A DNA stretch of 60,143 nucleotides from Oceanobacillus limi (GTDB taxonomy: Bacteria > Bacillota > Bacilli > Bacillales > Amphibacillaceae), in NCBI RefSeq assembly GCF_900111445.1, contig NZ_FOHE01000020.1:1-60143 (forward strand). The letters run 5' to 3'. Below, in pieces: positions 40,940 through 50,457 of this stretch (position 1 is its first letter; each line of letters opens with the position of its first letter). The notes under the pieces were generated by a model. It was not told the DNA's origin. It worked only from the letters and a program-made list of their open reading frames with translations, and did no database searches. A program made the position numbers and the translations under genes.

Positions 40940-42520
40940 ATGAGTATTCAAGAAGAAGTTAATAAACGAAAAACATTTGCAATTATCTCCCACCCGGATG
41001 CAGGGAAAACAACATTAACCGAAAAGTTACTATTATATGGAAATTTAATTCGTTCTGCTGGTACGGTTAAAGGGAAGAAGTCTGGAAAATACGCGACTTC
41101 AGATTGGATGGAAATTGAAAAACAACGCGGAATTTCAGTTACTTCGAGTGTCATGAATTTCCCATATAAAGGATACCAGGTAAATATACTTGATACCCCA
41201 GGTCACGAAGACTTTAGTGAAGATACGTACCGAACACTTACAGCTGTAGATAGTGTCGTTATGATTATTGATGCGACAAAAGGGATTGAAGCCCAAACCC
41301 TAAAGTTGTTTAAAGTTTGTCGCATGCGAGGTATTCCGATTTTCACCTTTATTAATAAGCTCGATCGTGAAGGGAAAGAACCTCTTGAATTATTAGAAGA
41401 AATTGAAGAAGTGTTAGATATTGAAACGTATCCAATGAATTGGCCTGTTGGTATGGGCAAAAGATTTCTCGGTATCTTTGATCGTCATGAGAAGCAATTT
41501 GTACAGTACAATGGAAATGAAGAGGAAAGCTATATCCCATACGAGGAACTGAAACAGCCTGATCACACTGAATTGGTAACCCAAGCAACCTATGAGGCAG
41601 CTGAGGAAGAACTAACACTACTTGATGAAGCAGGAGATCAATTTTCGTTAGATGCCGTTTTAAGCGGGAAACAAACCCCTGTATTTTTTGGGAGTGCATT
41701 AGCGCCTTTTGGGGTGGAGACATTTTTTAATACGTTTATTTCTATGGCTCCAGCTCCAACACCACGTAAAACAACGGGAGGAGTTATTCAGCCGGGAAAT
41801 CCAGACTTTTCAGGTTTTGTTTTTAAAATTCAAGCAAACATGAACCCTGCCCATCGTGATCGGGTAGCCTTTCTAAGAGTATGCTCGGGTAAATTTGAAC
41901 GTGGGATGAGTGTTACTTTAGCTCGAACAAATAAAACGATAAAGCTAGCCCAGTCTCAGCAAATTGTCGCATCTGATCGTGATACCGTTGATGAAGCGTA
42001 TGCTGGGGATATAATTGGTATATATGATCCGAATGCCTATCAAATTGGTGATACACTTATTGCAGGAAAAGATAGGTACGAATATGATGAATTGCCACAA
42101 TTCCCTCCAGAATTATTCAAGAAAGTTGCAGCCAAAAATGTCATGAAAGCGAAGCAATTTAAAAAAGGGATCGACCAACTGGTTCAGGAAGGTGCCATTC
42201 AATTATTCCGTGATAAGCGAACAGAATCCTATATCATTGGTGCTGTAGGAGAATTACAATATGAGGTATTTCAATATCGTATGAAGAATGAATATAATGT
42301 GGATGTCGTTTTTGAAACGATTGGAGAACGAATTCCACGATGGTTAAAGCAAGAACAAGTAAATGAATCATTATTTGATGAAAGAAATATGCTTGTCCGA
42401 GATCGGGAAGGAAATTTCTTAGTTCTATTCAAGAACGAATTCTCCTTAAACTGGTTCAAAGATAAGAACCCAAACATCGACCTCATCGACCTATTTGAAA
42501 TCAACACATACGGTGTCTAA
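40940..42520 (+). CDS. prfC: peptide chain release factor 3
   Basis: GTPase that removes RF1/RF2 from the ribosome after termination; 526 residues. G motifs: [10 protein letters not shown] near 17-26, [29 protein letters not shown]-terminal RF3 domain with [19 protein letters not shown]. Start ATG 40940 behind GAAGGG; the longer frame adds a basic tail lacking in the family. A nested palindrome 8 bases after the stop separates it from convergent mgtE. Confidence 0.95.
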   Translation: MSIQEEVNKRKTFAIISHPDAGKTTLTEKLLLYGNLIRSAGTVKGKKSGKYATSDWMEIEKQRGISVTSSVMNFPYKGYQVNILDTPGHEDFSEDTYRTLTAVDSVVMIIDATKGIEAQTLKLFKVCRMRGIPIFTFINKLDREGKEPLELLEEIEEVLDIETYPMNWPVGMGKRFLGIFDRHEKQFVQYNGNEEESYIPYEELKQPDHTELVTQATYEAAEEELTLLDEAGDQFSLDAVLSGKQTPVFFGSALAPFGVETFFNTFISMAPAPTPRKTTGGVIQPGNPDFSGFVFKIQANMNPAHRDRVAFLRVCSGKFERGMSVTLARTNKTIKLAQSQQIVASDRDTVDEAYAGDIIGIYDPNAYQIGDTLIAGKDRYEYDELPQFPPELFKKVAAKNVMKAKQFKKGIDQLVQEGAIQLFRDKRTESYIIGAVGELQYEVFQYRMKNEYNVDVVFETIGERIPRWLKQEQVNESLFDERNMLVRDREGNFLVLFKNEFSLNWFKDKNPNIDLIDLFEINTYGV

Positions 42521-42528
42521 TGTAGTTC

Positions 42529-42569
42529 GGTGCCAGGCACTTGTCGAAATTCGGCAAGTGCCTGGCACC
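42529..42569. repeat. nested palindromic repeat, copy 3
   Basis: GGTGCCAGGCACTTGTCGAA and TTCGGCAAGTGCCTGGCACC around one A; a single A-G difference in the right arm. Extends to CGGTGCC...GGCACCG. Between convergent prfC and mgtE. Confidence 0.95.
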
Positions 42570-42574
42570 GTTAT

Positions 42575-43936
42575 TTATGTTAATTGTGTTAGGAATATGG
42601 TTGCCAATCCAAAGTAAATGAAAAGGGATAGAATATCATTAATTGTTGTGATAAGAGGGCCGGATGCAACAGCCGGGTCCACATTAAATTTATAAAGTAT
42701 GAGTGGGATAACAGTCCCAGCTAATGTACCAATGATTAGTGTTAACAATAACGAACTCCCAACAACAAAACCAAGTATTAAATCACCTTGCCAAAAATAT
42801 GCGATAATAGCAATTAAAATGGCACAAACAATACCTATAATAATACCTACCCACAATTCTCGTAAGATTAGCTTTATTACGCTTTTAAAATCGAGATCAT
42901 TTGTAATCAATCCCCGAACAACAACCGCCAAGGATTGGGTTCCGGTGTTACCTGTCATACCAGCAATCATTGGCATAAAAAATGCTAGTGCAACTACTTG
43001 ATCCAACGTATCCTCAAATCCACTAATAATACTTCCTGAAACAAGACCAATCAATAATAAGAGAATGAGCCACGGTAATCTGCGATATGCAGCTATCATA
43101 GGTTTCGTATTGAAATCAATCGCTTTACCTGATGCAGAAAGTTTTTCAATATCTTCATTGGCTTCCTGTATAACAACATCAATCATATCATCAACCGTAA
43201 CGACACCAACTAAAGTTTCGTCTTCTTCGATTACTGGAATGGATACGAAGTCATACCGACTAATTAATTTTGCGACCTCTTCTTGATCGGTATGCACATT
43301 TACCTTTACCAATCGTGTGAACATAATCTCTTCTACTTTATCTTGAAGATCTGCAAGCAGTAAATCCTTGTAAGAAACAACACCGACTAGCCTTTTGGCT
43401 TCATCAATGACATATAAATAATTTAAGTACTCAGCCAGCTCTGCGAAATGTTTGATTTTATCTACGGCTTCTCGAACCGTATATTTCTTAGGAATCCATA
43501 CATACCGGTTGGTCATGATTCGTCCAGCGGTTTCTGATGGATAATTCATGAGGTTTTGAACAACTTCAATCTCCTCTTGCTTCATTTCAGATAATAATTC
43601 TTCAATTATTTCGGGTTCCAAGTCTGATAATAACATTGCCAAATCATCGTTTTCCATTAAATCCAGCACTTGTGATGACTTTTCTATACCTAACTTATGT
43701 AGTACATCTAGTTGATCGTCTTTTTCTTCTAATTCCTGTATTAGATCCGATAACTGTTCAATTGACAGATAAAGAATAAATTTATTTTTATGTTTTCGAG
43801 GCAAATGAAGATATTGCTGCGCCAAATCATATGGCTGCAATTCATCTACAATGGTTTGAAACGTAGGTTTCTTCCCTTCTTTCAACGATTGTATTAAAGC
43901 CACCATAACCTCATTTTCATTCATCGACAAACTCAT
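42575..43936 (-). CDS. mgtE: magnesium transporter MgtE
   Basis: Mg2+-gated magnesium channel, 453 residues. MgtE N domain about 10-130 (LLSDLEPEIIEELLSEM), two CBS domains about 130-250 (YVIDEAKRLVGVVSYKDLL; VIEEDETLVGVVTVDDMIDV), a connecting helix, then five membrane helices with MPMIAGMTGNTGTQS and the pore segment PLILYKFNVDPAVASGPLIT. Start ATG 43936 (GGGAGGTGG 8 bases upstream); the longer frame begins inside a nested repeat. No M-box riboswitch is visible in the short upstream gap. Confidence 0.94.
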   Translation of the reverse strand: MSLSMNENEVMVALIQSLKEGKKPTFQTIVDELQPYDLAQQYLHLPRKHKNKFILYLSIEQLSDLIQELEEKDDQLDVLHKLGIEKSSQVLDLMENDDLAMLLSDLEPEIIEELLSEMKQEEIEVVQNLMNYPSETAGRIMTNRYVWIPKKYTVREAVDKIKHFAELAEYLNYLYVIDEAKRLVGVVSYKDLLLADLQDKVEEIMFTRLVKVNVHTDQEEVAKLISRYDFVSIPVIEEDETLVGVVTVDDMIDVVIQEANEDIEKLSASGKAIDFNTKPMIAAYRRLPWLILLLLIGLVSGSIISGFEDTLDQVVALAFFMPMIAGMTGNTGTQSLAVVVRGLITNDLDFKSVIKLILRELWVGIIIGIVCAILIAIIAYFWQGDLILGFVVGSSLLLTLIIGTLAGTVIPLILYKFNVDPAVASGPLITTINDILSLFIYFGLATIFLTQLT

Positions 43937-43962
43937 TGACAAACCCACCTCCCTTTCGAATT

Positions 43963-44005
43963 CGGTGCCAGGCACTTGTCAATTTTTGATAAGTGCCTGG
44001 CACCG
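43963..44005. repeat. nested palindromic repeat, copy 4
   Basis: CGGTGCCAGGCACTTGTCAA...TTGATAAGTGCCTGGCACCG; extends to TTCGGTGCC...GGCACCGAA. Inner bases have drifted. It lies just upstream of mgtE, so copies 3 and 4 flank that gene. Confidence 0.93.
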
Positions 44006-44111
44006 AAAATTCTTTGACGTTAACTTTTAGTATGTCACGTTGGATTTTCTTTTATGAGATTCCATTTCGAATTTTAATGCTCTTTGAACATAGTATAACT
44101 CCTATCTTAAC

Positions 44112-45263
44112 CTAATCAGAAGCAAACATATAATTTCTTGAACGTTTATGTACACTAAGTACTAGTCCCATGGCTATCATATTTGTTAGTAAGGCACTAC
44201 CACCGTAACTTATAAAGGGTAAAGGAAGGCCAGTTATAGGCATTAACCCAATTGTCATAGCAATATTTTGAAAGACTTGGAACGTTAAAAGTCCAACAAT
44301 ACCAACGCTTATATAAGCGCCAAATAAATCGTTTGACCCCAAAGCAATTACTATAATCCTATAAATTAAAATAAAATATAAACTAATTAAAATACAAGCT
44401 CCAACAAAACCAAAATCTTCTCCAATTACTGCAAAAATAAAATCGGTATGTGCTTCAGGAATTTTTCCGTTTTGCACTTGTACTCCTTGGTTAAATCCAG
44501 CACCTGTTAATTGTCCTGAACCAATACCTAGAACTGCCTGCTTTAACTGATATCCATAGTCAGAGGCATATTCATTTGGATTTAACCACCCATAAATACG
44601 TCCCATTTGATGAGGTTTGAATATCTTAGTGAATAAATCGAAATAATTAAAATAGATGTAGACCAATGATAAAAAACTTGTAAATAAACTTATTACCAAT
44701 AATCCAATCATTTTTAACGAAATACTTGAAATAACTAACATAATGATCGTAATAGACGCAATCATTAAAGCTGATCCTAGATCAGGCTGGACAAGTATTA
44801 ATGCAAATGGAAATACAGCAAATAGAATAACCTTTACTGTAATAAAAATACTAGCTGTAAACGTGATTCTTTCAACGCCTATTCTTTTCAAGAGCACAGC
44901 CAAGTGTAAAATAAGAAATATTTTAATAAATTCTGATGGTTGGAGGTCAAAAAATCCTAAGTCAATCCAACGTGTGGAACCATTTTTTGTAACTCCAAAA
45001 AAGTGTACTGTGAGTAGCATTGTAACACCCATTATATATAGATACAATGCAACTCGTTCGAGTAATTGATAATCAAAATAAGCTGTACACATCATAATGA
45101 TAAAACCTATTACATACCAAAACAGTTGTCTTTTGACAAAAAAATAAGGATCTTCTTGAACATACTGTCCGGATCCACTATATACAGCTATCAGACTATA
45201 TATCAATAAACATCCTAGTACGAATAATAAAACGTAATCTTTTTTTTCTTCTCTTTGCTTCAT
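44112..45263 (-). CDS. FtsW/RodA/SpoVE-family protein, RodA-like
   Basis: SEDS-family peptidoglycan polymerase, 383 residues, about 10 helices. Family signatures: FFDLQPSEFIKI, LVQPDLGSALMI, GAGFNQGVQVQNGKIPEAHT, DFIFAVIGEDFGF and the C-terminal LPLPFISYGGSALLTNMIAM. The substitution pattern fits RodA (elongation) better than FtsW or SpoVE. It follows the HTH-DUF1232 gene by 29 bp on the same strand; RBS AAAGAGGTAA. No partner class B PBP is adjacent. Confidence 0.88.
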   Translation of the reverse strand: MKQREEKKDYVLLFVLGCLLIYSLIAVYSGSGQYVQEDPYFFVKRQLFWYVIGFIIMMCTAYFDYQLLERVALYLYIMGVTMLLTVHFFGVTKNGSTRWIDLGFFDLQPSEFIKIFLILHLAVLLKRIGVERITFTASIFITVKVILFAVFPFALILVQPDLGSALMIASITIIMLVISSISLKMIGLLVISLFTSFLSLVYIYFNYFDLFTKIFKPHQMGRIYGWLNPNEYASDYGYQLKQAVLGIGSGQLTGAGFNQGVQVQNGKIPEAHTDFIFAVIGEDFGFVGACILISLYFILIYRIIVIALGSNDLFGAYISVGIVGLLTFQVFQNIAMTIGLMPITGLPLPFISYGGSALLTNMIAMGLVLSVHKRSRNYMFASD

Positions 45264-45292
45264 CCAAATTACCTCTTTGTTTGTATCGATTT

Positions 45293-45946
45293 CTATGAAT
45301 CGGTTACCGATAACATATGTGTAATATATTGGACTACAAACGCATCATCTAAATAACCTACAGCAAAAATATAGTCAGGAATAGCGTCTAAGGTAAATAT
45401 AAAGTAGAGTAACGCACTTCCCATAATAAGTAAGCGTTTTTTAGATCCTTTTTGTAGTCTAAAATAATGATACATTTCTTCAAGTTGCTTCATGTAGAAC
45501 CCAGCACTTCCTACTGTTTTTAACTTTTCCTTAAACGCATTTCGTATCGTCTTTCTACCGGCTTGCGTTGCACCAAAAGATTCATAATGGGAAAGAAGGT
45601 GTTCAATTCTCTCCATGGAAAAAGCATCCGCTTTAACCCTAGAATGGGTAAGCATTGCCTGGATGTGATTAACGGAGAAATGTAATTCTCCTCTATCCTC
45701 TGCAGCCTTCTTGCCACCAAGAGAATAACCCGATAAATGAATCAAAGTTGGTAATGGGACTTCTAAACTATTAGAAAACTTTTGCAAATGATTAAGATTT
45801 GCTTTACGTTTTCCATTAACAATCTTGGATATAACCGCAGGATCAATCCCTGTATCCTTCCCAAGTTTTCGCATGGAAAGAGATTTCTTCTTCATAGAAT
45901 CTAATAAAAACTCACCTAAACTACCTTCTGTTACCATTTTTTGCAT
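45293..45946 (-). CDS. HTH_XRE-DUF1232 fusion protein
   Basis: 217 residues. An N-terminal Cro/CI-type HTH at about 18-70 (MRKLGKDTGIDPAVISKIVN), a linker of about 80 residues, and a C-terminal DUF1232 (YkvA-like) domain with a hydrophobic hairpin, LIMGSALLYFIFTLDAIPDY then VGYLDDAFVV. It is therefore likely a membrane-anchored HTH protein. It is first in a two-gene operon with the RodA-like gene. Function not described, as far as I know. Confidence 0.8.
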   Translation of the reverse strand: MQKMVTEGSLGEFLLDSMKKKSLSMRKLGKDTGIDPAVISKIVNGKRKANLNHLQKFSNSLEVPLPTLIHLSGYSLGGKKAAEDRGELHFSVNHIQAMLTHSRVKADAFSMERIEHLLSHYESFGATQAGRKTIRNAFKEKLKTVGSAGFYMKQLEEMYHYFRLQKGSKKRLLIMGSALLYFIFTLDAIPDYIFAVGYLDDAFVVQYITHMLSVTDS

Positions 45947-46024
45947 CCTCTACCATCCTATTATTCTATTAACTATTATGAACTCTACAACACCGTTGAC
46001 AATTTGTCAACAAATCATCAAAAA

Positions 46025-46069
46025 GGTGCCAGGCACCTATCGAAATTAGATTGACAAGTACCTGGCACC
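46025..46069. repeat. nested palindromic repeat, copy 5
   Basis: GGTGCCAGGCACCTATCGAA...TTGACAAGTACCTGGCACC, extending to AAAAGGTGCC...GGCACCTTTT. The inner part differs by a few bases. Ten bases from the arsC stop; with copy 6 it brackets the ars operon. Confidence 0.93.
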
Positions 46070-46078
46070 TTTTAATTA

Positions 46079-46498
46079 TTATTCTCCTGTCTCGGCAAAT
46101 TGTTTTATTCGCTGCCCTATTTGATCACGGACACGTTGGAAAACTTGCCACTTTTCTGCTTCTGTACCTTCAGCTTTTGCTGGGTCGTCAAATCCCCAAT
46201 GTTCCCGTTTTACGTATGGAGGTGTAACAGGACATTTATCTTTCGCATCACCACATAACGTTACTGCAAGTTTTGCATTATTCAAGATTTCTGGATTAAT
46301 GATATCTGAAGTTTGATCAGAAATATCAATTTCGACTTCATTCATCGCTTTTACTGCATTGGGATTTAATCCATGTGCTTCAATTCCCGCACTTTTCACT
46401 TCCCACTCATCACCTAAATATTTCTTTGCCCAACCTTCTGCCATTTGACTTCTGCACGAGTTACCCGTACACAAGAAATAAATTATTTTTTTATCCAT
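46079..46498 (-). CDS. arsC: thioredoxin-coupled arsenate reductase
   Basis: Reduces arsenate to arsenite; 139 residues from ATG 46498, identical in length to B. subtilis ArsC (AAAGGAG lies 7 bases before this ATG and only 1 before ATG 46504). Low-molecular-weight phosphatase fold with [14 protein letters not shown]. The redox triad C10, C82 and C89 is present at the B. subtilis positions ([10 protein letters not shown]). Last gene of arsR-arsB-arsC. Confidence 0.95.
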   Translation of the reverse strand: MDKKIIYFLCTGNSCRSQMAEGWAKKYLGDEWEVKSAGIEAHGLNPNAVKAMNEVEIDISDQTSDIINPEILNNAKLAVTLCGDAKDKCPVTPPYVKREHWGFDDPAKAEGTEAEKWQVFQRVRDQIGQRIKQFAETGE

Positions 46499-46513
46499 AT
46501 TCATTCTCCTTTG

Positions 46514-47815
46514 TTAAAATATTGTAAGTGTAAGATATAATCCTAATAACGTAATAAATAAGATTGGAAGTGTTAGAACAATACCGGTTTTAAAATATGT
46601 CCCCCATGATATTTTCACACCCTTTTGAGATAAAACATGGAGCCATAACAATGTAGCAAGGGAACCAATCGGTGTAATTTTCGGCCCTAAATCCGAACCA
46701 ATAACGTTAGCATAAATTAACGCTTCCCGAATTACCCCCGTTGTATCTGTCTCTGCAATTGCAATTGCATCAATCATAACAGTCGGCATATTGTTCATAA
46801 TAGATGATAAAATAGCTGCTATGAATCCCATGGAGATCGTTGCAATAAAGAGCCCTTCTTCTGCAGCAAGTTGGATAACATAGGCTAAAATATCTGTTAG
46901 GCCAGCATTACGTAATCCAAATACAACTACATACATTCCAATTGAAAAAAATACGATTGCCCAAGGAGCACCTTTTATTACGGACATGGTGTCCACAACT
47001 GCGCTATTTCTAGCCATAAGTAAGAAGAAGATTGCAATTACACCAGCCACAATCGATACCGGAAGATTGATAAATTCACTCACAAAATAGCCGATTAACA
47101 GTACGGATAGGACAAACCAGGATAAACGAAACATTTTTAAATCCTTAATCGCCTCTTCTGGCCTTTTTAATTGGGAAACATCGTATTTCCTTGGAATACT
47201 TTTTCTAAAATAAACTAATAGGACACCAATTGTCGCAAGCAAAGAAAATAGGTTTGGAATAATCATACGACTAGCATATTCTACAAAACCAATCGCAAAA
47301 AAGTCTGCAGATACAATATTCACTAGGTTACTGACTACAAGCGGTAATGACGTCGTATCTGCTATAAATCCACTAGCCATAATAAAAGGAAATACCATTT
47401 TCTCCTTAAAATTCAAATTGCGAACCATTGCTAATACGATGGGTGTTAAAATTAATGCTGCCCCATCATTTGCAAAAAATGCCGCTACAATTGCCCCTAA
47501 AATACTTACATAGACAAACATTTTAATGCCATTTCCCTTTGCCGCCCTAGCCATATGTAGCGAGGCCCATTCAAAGAATCCAATTTCATCTAATATTAAA
47601 GATATAAGAATGATCGCAACAAAAGCCAATGTTGCATTCCATACAATACCAGTTACTTCAATCACATCTTGAAACCCTACTACTCCTACAATTAAAGCGA
47701 CAATCGCTCCACCGCACGCAGACCAGCCAATGGACAAACCTTTAGGTTGCCATATAACTAGGATTAATGTGATAAGAAAAATAATAAATGCTAGTATTAC
47801 TTCCATTGTAAGCAA
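46514..47815 (-). CDS. arsB: arsenite efflux transporter ArsB
   Basis: 433 residues, about 10-12 helices, ArsB/NhaD superfamily. Conserved parts: [51 protein letters not shown] and [20 protein letters not shown]. Start TTG 47815 fits GGAGGG 7 bases upstream. It pumps arsenite or antimonite out; no arsA ATPase is present, so transport would be driven by the proton gradient. Confidence 0.94.
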   Translation of the reverse strand: MLTMEVILAFIIFLITLILVIWQPKGLSIGWSACGGAIVALIVGVVGFQDVIEVTGIVWNATLAFVAIILISLILDEIGFFEWASLHMARAAKGNGIKMFVYVSILGAIVAAFFANDGAALILTPIVLAMVRNLNFKEKMVFPFIMASGFIADTTSLPLVVSNLVNIVSADFFAIGFVEYASRMIIPNLFSLLATIGVLLVYFRKSIPRKYDVSQLKRPEEAIKDLKMFRLSWFVLSVLLIGYFVSEFINLPVSIVAGVIAIFFLLMARNSAVVDTMSVIKGAPWAIVFFSIGMYVVVFGLRNAGLTDILAYVIQLAAEEGLFIATISMGFIAAILSSIMNNMPTVMIDAIAIAETDTTGVIREALIYANVIGSDLGPKITPIGSLATLLWLHVLSQKGVKISWGTYFKTGIVLTLPILFITLLGLYLTLTIF

Positions 47816-47830
47816 AATTTATCCCTCCAA

Positions 47831-48178
47831 TTAACAACACGAAATTCTTGATCCATTCTCTTCTAACTGTTTTAGCTTGTCGTCTTGATTTGGTATCTGT
47901 GAAAGAACTTGTTGAACAAATGGAAAAAATTCATTTTCCTTATTCATGGAATAAAAAATCCATTGTCCTCTTCTTTCTTCTTCGACAAGACCAATATCTC
48001 GAAGTTTACGTAAATGCTGACTGATAGAGGGTTGACTTGCTTGAAAAATTTCAACAAACTCACAAACACAGCAATCGTTATTCTCTAAGATCTTCATCAT
48101 TGTTAACCGAGTACGATCCCCCAGCAATTTAAAAATTGCAGCTGCTTTCTCTATATTAACAACATCAGTATTCAACAA
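47831..48178 (-). CDS. arsR: ArsR-family arsenic-responsive repressor
   Basis: 115 residues, winged-helix ArsR/SmtB. The metalloid site C36-C37-V38-C39 lies in the recognition-helix region (NNDCCVCEFVEIF); HTH QPSISQHLRKLRDIGLVEEE follows. Two more cysteines end the protein (SRISCC). Start TTG 48178 behind GGGGGG. Expected to repress its own operon; the AT-rich upstream (48185-48240) has imperfect symmetry (ATATTAC/AGTATAT) where the operator should lie. Confidence 0.93.
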   Translation of the reverse strand: MLNTDVVNIEKAAAIFKLLGDRTRLTMMKILENNDCCVCEFVEIFQASQPSISQHLRKLRDIGLVEEERRGQWIFYSMNKENEFFPFVQQVLSQIPNQDDKLKQLEENGSRISCC

Positions 48179-48248
48179 TATTAATCCCCCCTAATATATT
48201 ACTTTATTAGTATATAACTATTTACTTATATAATCAAACAAAAAAATA

Positions 48249-48290
48249 GGTGCCAGGCACTTGTCGAACTTCCGACAGGTGCCTGGCACC
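48249..48290. repeat. nested palindromic repeat, copy 6
   Basis: GGTGCCAGGCACTTGTCGAA and TTCCGACAGGTGCCTGGCAC, extending to AAAAATAGGTGCC...GGCACCTATTTTT (48242-48297). It overlaps the stop codon of the ParA partner gene and lies upstream of arsR. Confidence 0.95.
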
Positions 48291-48862
48291 TATTTTTCTG
48301 AACGTATAATTTGGCCTCGTAATTTTGCGCCTATGATGGATTCCGCTATTCGATTTAAGAGTTTTTGTTTTGTATAAGTTTGTGAAACGTAAACATCCAT
48401 CGATTTAGCCAACGCAATAATATCTTTTTTTGTTCGAAGCTTAGGGTGATTAGCTAAATAATCCTTACCCTTTTCGACCGAATCAAACTTATGTATTTCC
48501 TCAGCTAACTTTTGGTGCATGTGATCATTATTAGCCGTTGATTTTATGTTTTCTCCAAACGAATGAACCAACTTATTAATAATATCTTGCTTCGTATCTC
48601 GTGATTTATTTGAAACATTGTAATGCTCGCTGATTAAAAGCAATTCTTCTTTCTTAAACTGTTTTTTAATGTCTTCTAATTTCAATAAACGGATATCGCT
48701 CCTAAACTTTTCTACTAGCAATGCAGTACGCTGGTTAGGCTCCAACTGTTCATACCGAACCACTGCTTTTCCGCTTAACAAATTTTGATATTGCTCGTTC
48801 GATAAATCTGAAATAAAATCCATCAATATGAATAAGAGTTTTTCTGTTTCTTTTTTCCCCAC
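48290..48862 (-). CDS. ParA-partner hypothetical protein with SAP-like segments
   Basis: 190 residues, basic and all helical. I do not recognise the family. Two helix-turn-helix-like stretches resemble SAP/Rho-N DNA-binding folds: KKEELLLISEHYNVSNKSRD (about 70-89) with QDIINKLVHSF, and LRTKKDIIALAKSMDVYVSQ with TKQKLLNRIAESI near the C-terminus. It starts 11 bp after the parA stop (RBS GGAGG), so the two are co-expressed. A DNA-binding adaptor role, replacing ParB, is an inference. Its last codons run into a nested palindrome. Confidence 0.6.
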   Translation of the reverse strand: MGKKETEKLLFILMDFISDLSNEQYQNLLSGKAVVRYEQLEPNQRTALLVEKFRSDIRLLKLEDIKKQFKKEELLLISEHYNVSNKSRDTKQDIINKLVHSFGENIKSTANNDHMHQKLAEEIHKFDSVEKGKDYLANHPKLRTKKDIIALAKSMDVYVSQTYTKQKLLNRIAESIIGAKLRGQIIRSEK

Positions 48863-48873
48863 TTGCCTCCCTC

Positions 48874-49770
48874 CTACGTAAACATCCTTGTTAAAGTTAG
48901 GATCTCTTTTACGATACCTTGTATTTCTTCGCGTACACGTTCCTGCTGTGGATAGCCTTTTCCAAGTACGACCGGTACTCCTGTCTCCGGAGCCATCGCA
49001 AACAATGTTTTGTTTTCCCGCAACAAAAAGCGAAAGCAGCGATGTTCACGTTCAACCTGATTTATATATTCCTGTTGGACAGCTGTTGGTTTCTGTTTAT
49101 AAAAGGAAACCATCGTAAAAATAACTCCTAACATTTTAGGAGAGATTGTTCTTTCCTCCGCTTCAATTGCATATTGATTAAACTTTTCCTCTAGATCTTT
49201 CACATGACGAACCAACGTATTTATTCCAAGGGTAGATAAATAATCCGCTTTTGCAGGAACAACAAATGCATCACTTGCAATGATAGCGTTTTGGGTAACC
49301 AAATTAAAATTTGGAGGACAATCAATAATAATGATGTCGTAATCATCATTAATTTCTTCCAGTTTATTTTGCAACCTTGTTAAAACACGTAAATAATTAC
49401 TCCGAATCGTTCTTTCTGTGTTTCCGCCTAACCTACTTGAAAGTTCCATATCCACATGAATTAACTCCAAGTGCGAGCATATCATATCAATTTTTCCCTG
49501 CTCAAGCTTATTATTTACAACGCTTGGCGTAATGACCGACTCCTTTAATGACACATCTTGATCCCGATCTAGAAACTCATCATACCAATGCTTAATGGTC
49601 CTTCCTTTACGGTCTAAGTCCAGCCATTGATCAATTGTCACAAAGGACAACGTTAAATTCGCTTGTGGATCCAAATCAATTAACAGCACCCTATTTCCTC
49701 TATTAGCAATTTCCCCAGCAAGATTTGCTGCAATGGTCGTCTTCCCTACACCACCCTTATAATTCATCAC
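48874..49770 (-). CDS. ParA/Soj-like ATPase, possibly N-terminally frameshifted
   Basis: 298 residues. Deviant Walker A KGGVGKTT at 5-12, DLDPQANLTLSF (Walker A'), and DYDIIIIDCPPNFNLVTQNA (Walker B). C-terminal KGYPQQERVREEIQGIV. It starts at GTG 49770 or ATG 49767, right at the P-loop, so the usual first beta strand is missing. The sequence VISVMNYKGG is encoded upstream but only in frame if one G is added to GTGGGG at 49784-49779, which has an ideal GGAGGGGTGA before it. Partner gene follows. No parS-like sites or replication genes are seen. Confidence 0.82.
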   Translation of the reverse strand: MMNYKGGVGKTTIAANLAGEIANRGNRVLLIDLDPQANLTLSFVTIDQWLDLDRKGRTIKHWYDEFLDRDQDVSLKESVITPSVVNNKLEQGKIDMICSHLELIHVDMELSSRLGGNTERTIRSNYLRVLTRLQNKLEEINDDYDIIIIDCPPNFNLVTQNAIIASDAFVVPAKADYLSTLGINTLVRHVKDLEEKFNQYAIEAEERTISPKMLGVIFTMVSFYKQKPTAVQQEYINQVEREHRCFRFLLRENKTLFAMAPETGVPVVLGKGYPQQERVREEIQGIVKEILTLTRMFT

Positions 49771-49842
49771 AGAAATTACCCCACAAAATCACCCCTCCAA
49801 CACTATACATATGCATACACAAACGAAAAAAATTCCAAAATC

Positions 49843-49860
49843 GGTGCCAGGCACTTATCA
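49843..49860 (+). repeat. solo arm of the nested repeat
   Basis: GGTGCCAGGCACTTATCA only; the second arm is absent. Located upstream of parA, so the parA pair lies between this and copy 6. Confidence 0.85.
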
Positions 49861-49891
49861 TTGTTAGTTGCATTGTGTTGGATTTACGGAT

Positions 49892-50299
49892 CTACCTCCA
49901 TCTTAAGGTCATGGTTAGCTTGCAACAGTCTGTTCCTTCTACTTGAGAGTGCATGGTAAGGTTAAGTCCATCTGGGTTGTAATCGACATCGACATCCCCC
50001 TGAACACCGGTAGATTCAATTAATTCTTTAACTTTTTCTGTTTTGTTTTTTTGCGCTTCATCCATTATTTTATACGCCAATTGTTCATCCTCTGATAGTT
50101 TATTTAGAATGACTGAAGCATCTGCCATTAAATGCTTAAATGCCCCCGCTGATTTAAAAAAGAGATCTGCATCAACGTCTGGATATTGTTGGCGAATAGG
50201 AAAATATTTAACATAAACTGGGTATCCCCACGGATATTGAATAATTGGTTGATAATAGGATGGGTACAATGCCTGATAAGGGTCATACAAATAATACAT
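49892..50299 (-). CDS. hypothetical Tyr/Pro-rich protein, possibly spore coat
   Basis: 135 residues from ATG 50299 (AGGAGGGA upstream). The N-terminal 35 residues are Tyr/Pro-rich (YDPYQALYPSYYQPIIQYPW); then a helical segment (FFKSAGAFKHLMADASVILN, EDEQLAYKIMDEAQKNK) and a beta-rich end (CCKLTMTLRWR). Composition recalls small inner-coat proteins such as YuzC. No family assigned with confidence. Confidence 0.55.
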   Translation of the reverse strand: MYYLYDPYQALYPSYYQPIIQYPWGYPVYVKYFPIRQQYPDVDADLFFKSAGAFKHLMADASVILNKLSEDEQLAYKIMDEAQKNKTEKVKELIESTGVQGDVDVDYNPDGLNLTMHSQVEGTDCCKLTMTLRWR

Positions 50300-50457
50300 A
50301 ACCAATTCCCTCCTGAAATTTTAACAAGTTAATACAATATATGTTAACGAACCTATAAAGTGCTTTTCCCATCGATTCATAGATTCTTACCAGACAGGAA
50401 TTAAAAAATTTCAATTGGGAATCCTACATACCTAGGTATGCTATTGGAGGTGTATGT

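Noticed and set aside
43936-43975. Upstream start for MgtE (MPGTEFER...)
   Set aside because: These residues are translated from the nested repeat; the ATG at 43936 has the strong ribosome site. The same artefact (MPGT...) occurs before the DUF4145 gene at 52533.
43937-44111. M-box riboswitch before mgtE
   Set aside because: The gap to the RodA-like gene is about 175 bp, much of it a nested repeat, and no M-box core is visible.
42529-48290. Nested palindromes as CRISPR repeats or integron attachment sites
   Set aside because: Copies are kilobases apart with whole operons in both orientations between them; no cas or integrase gene is present.
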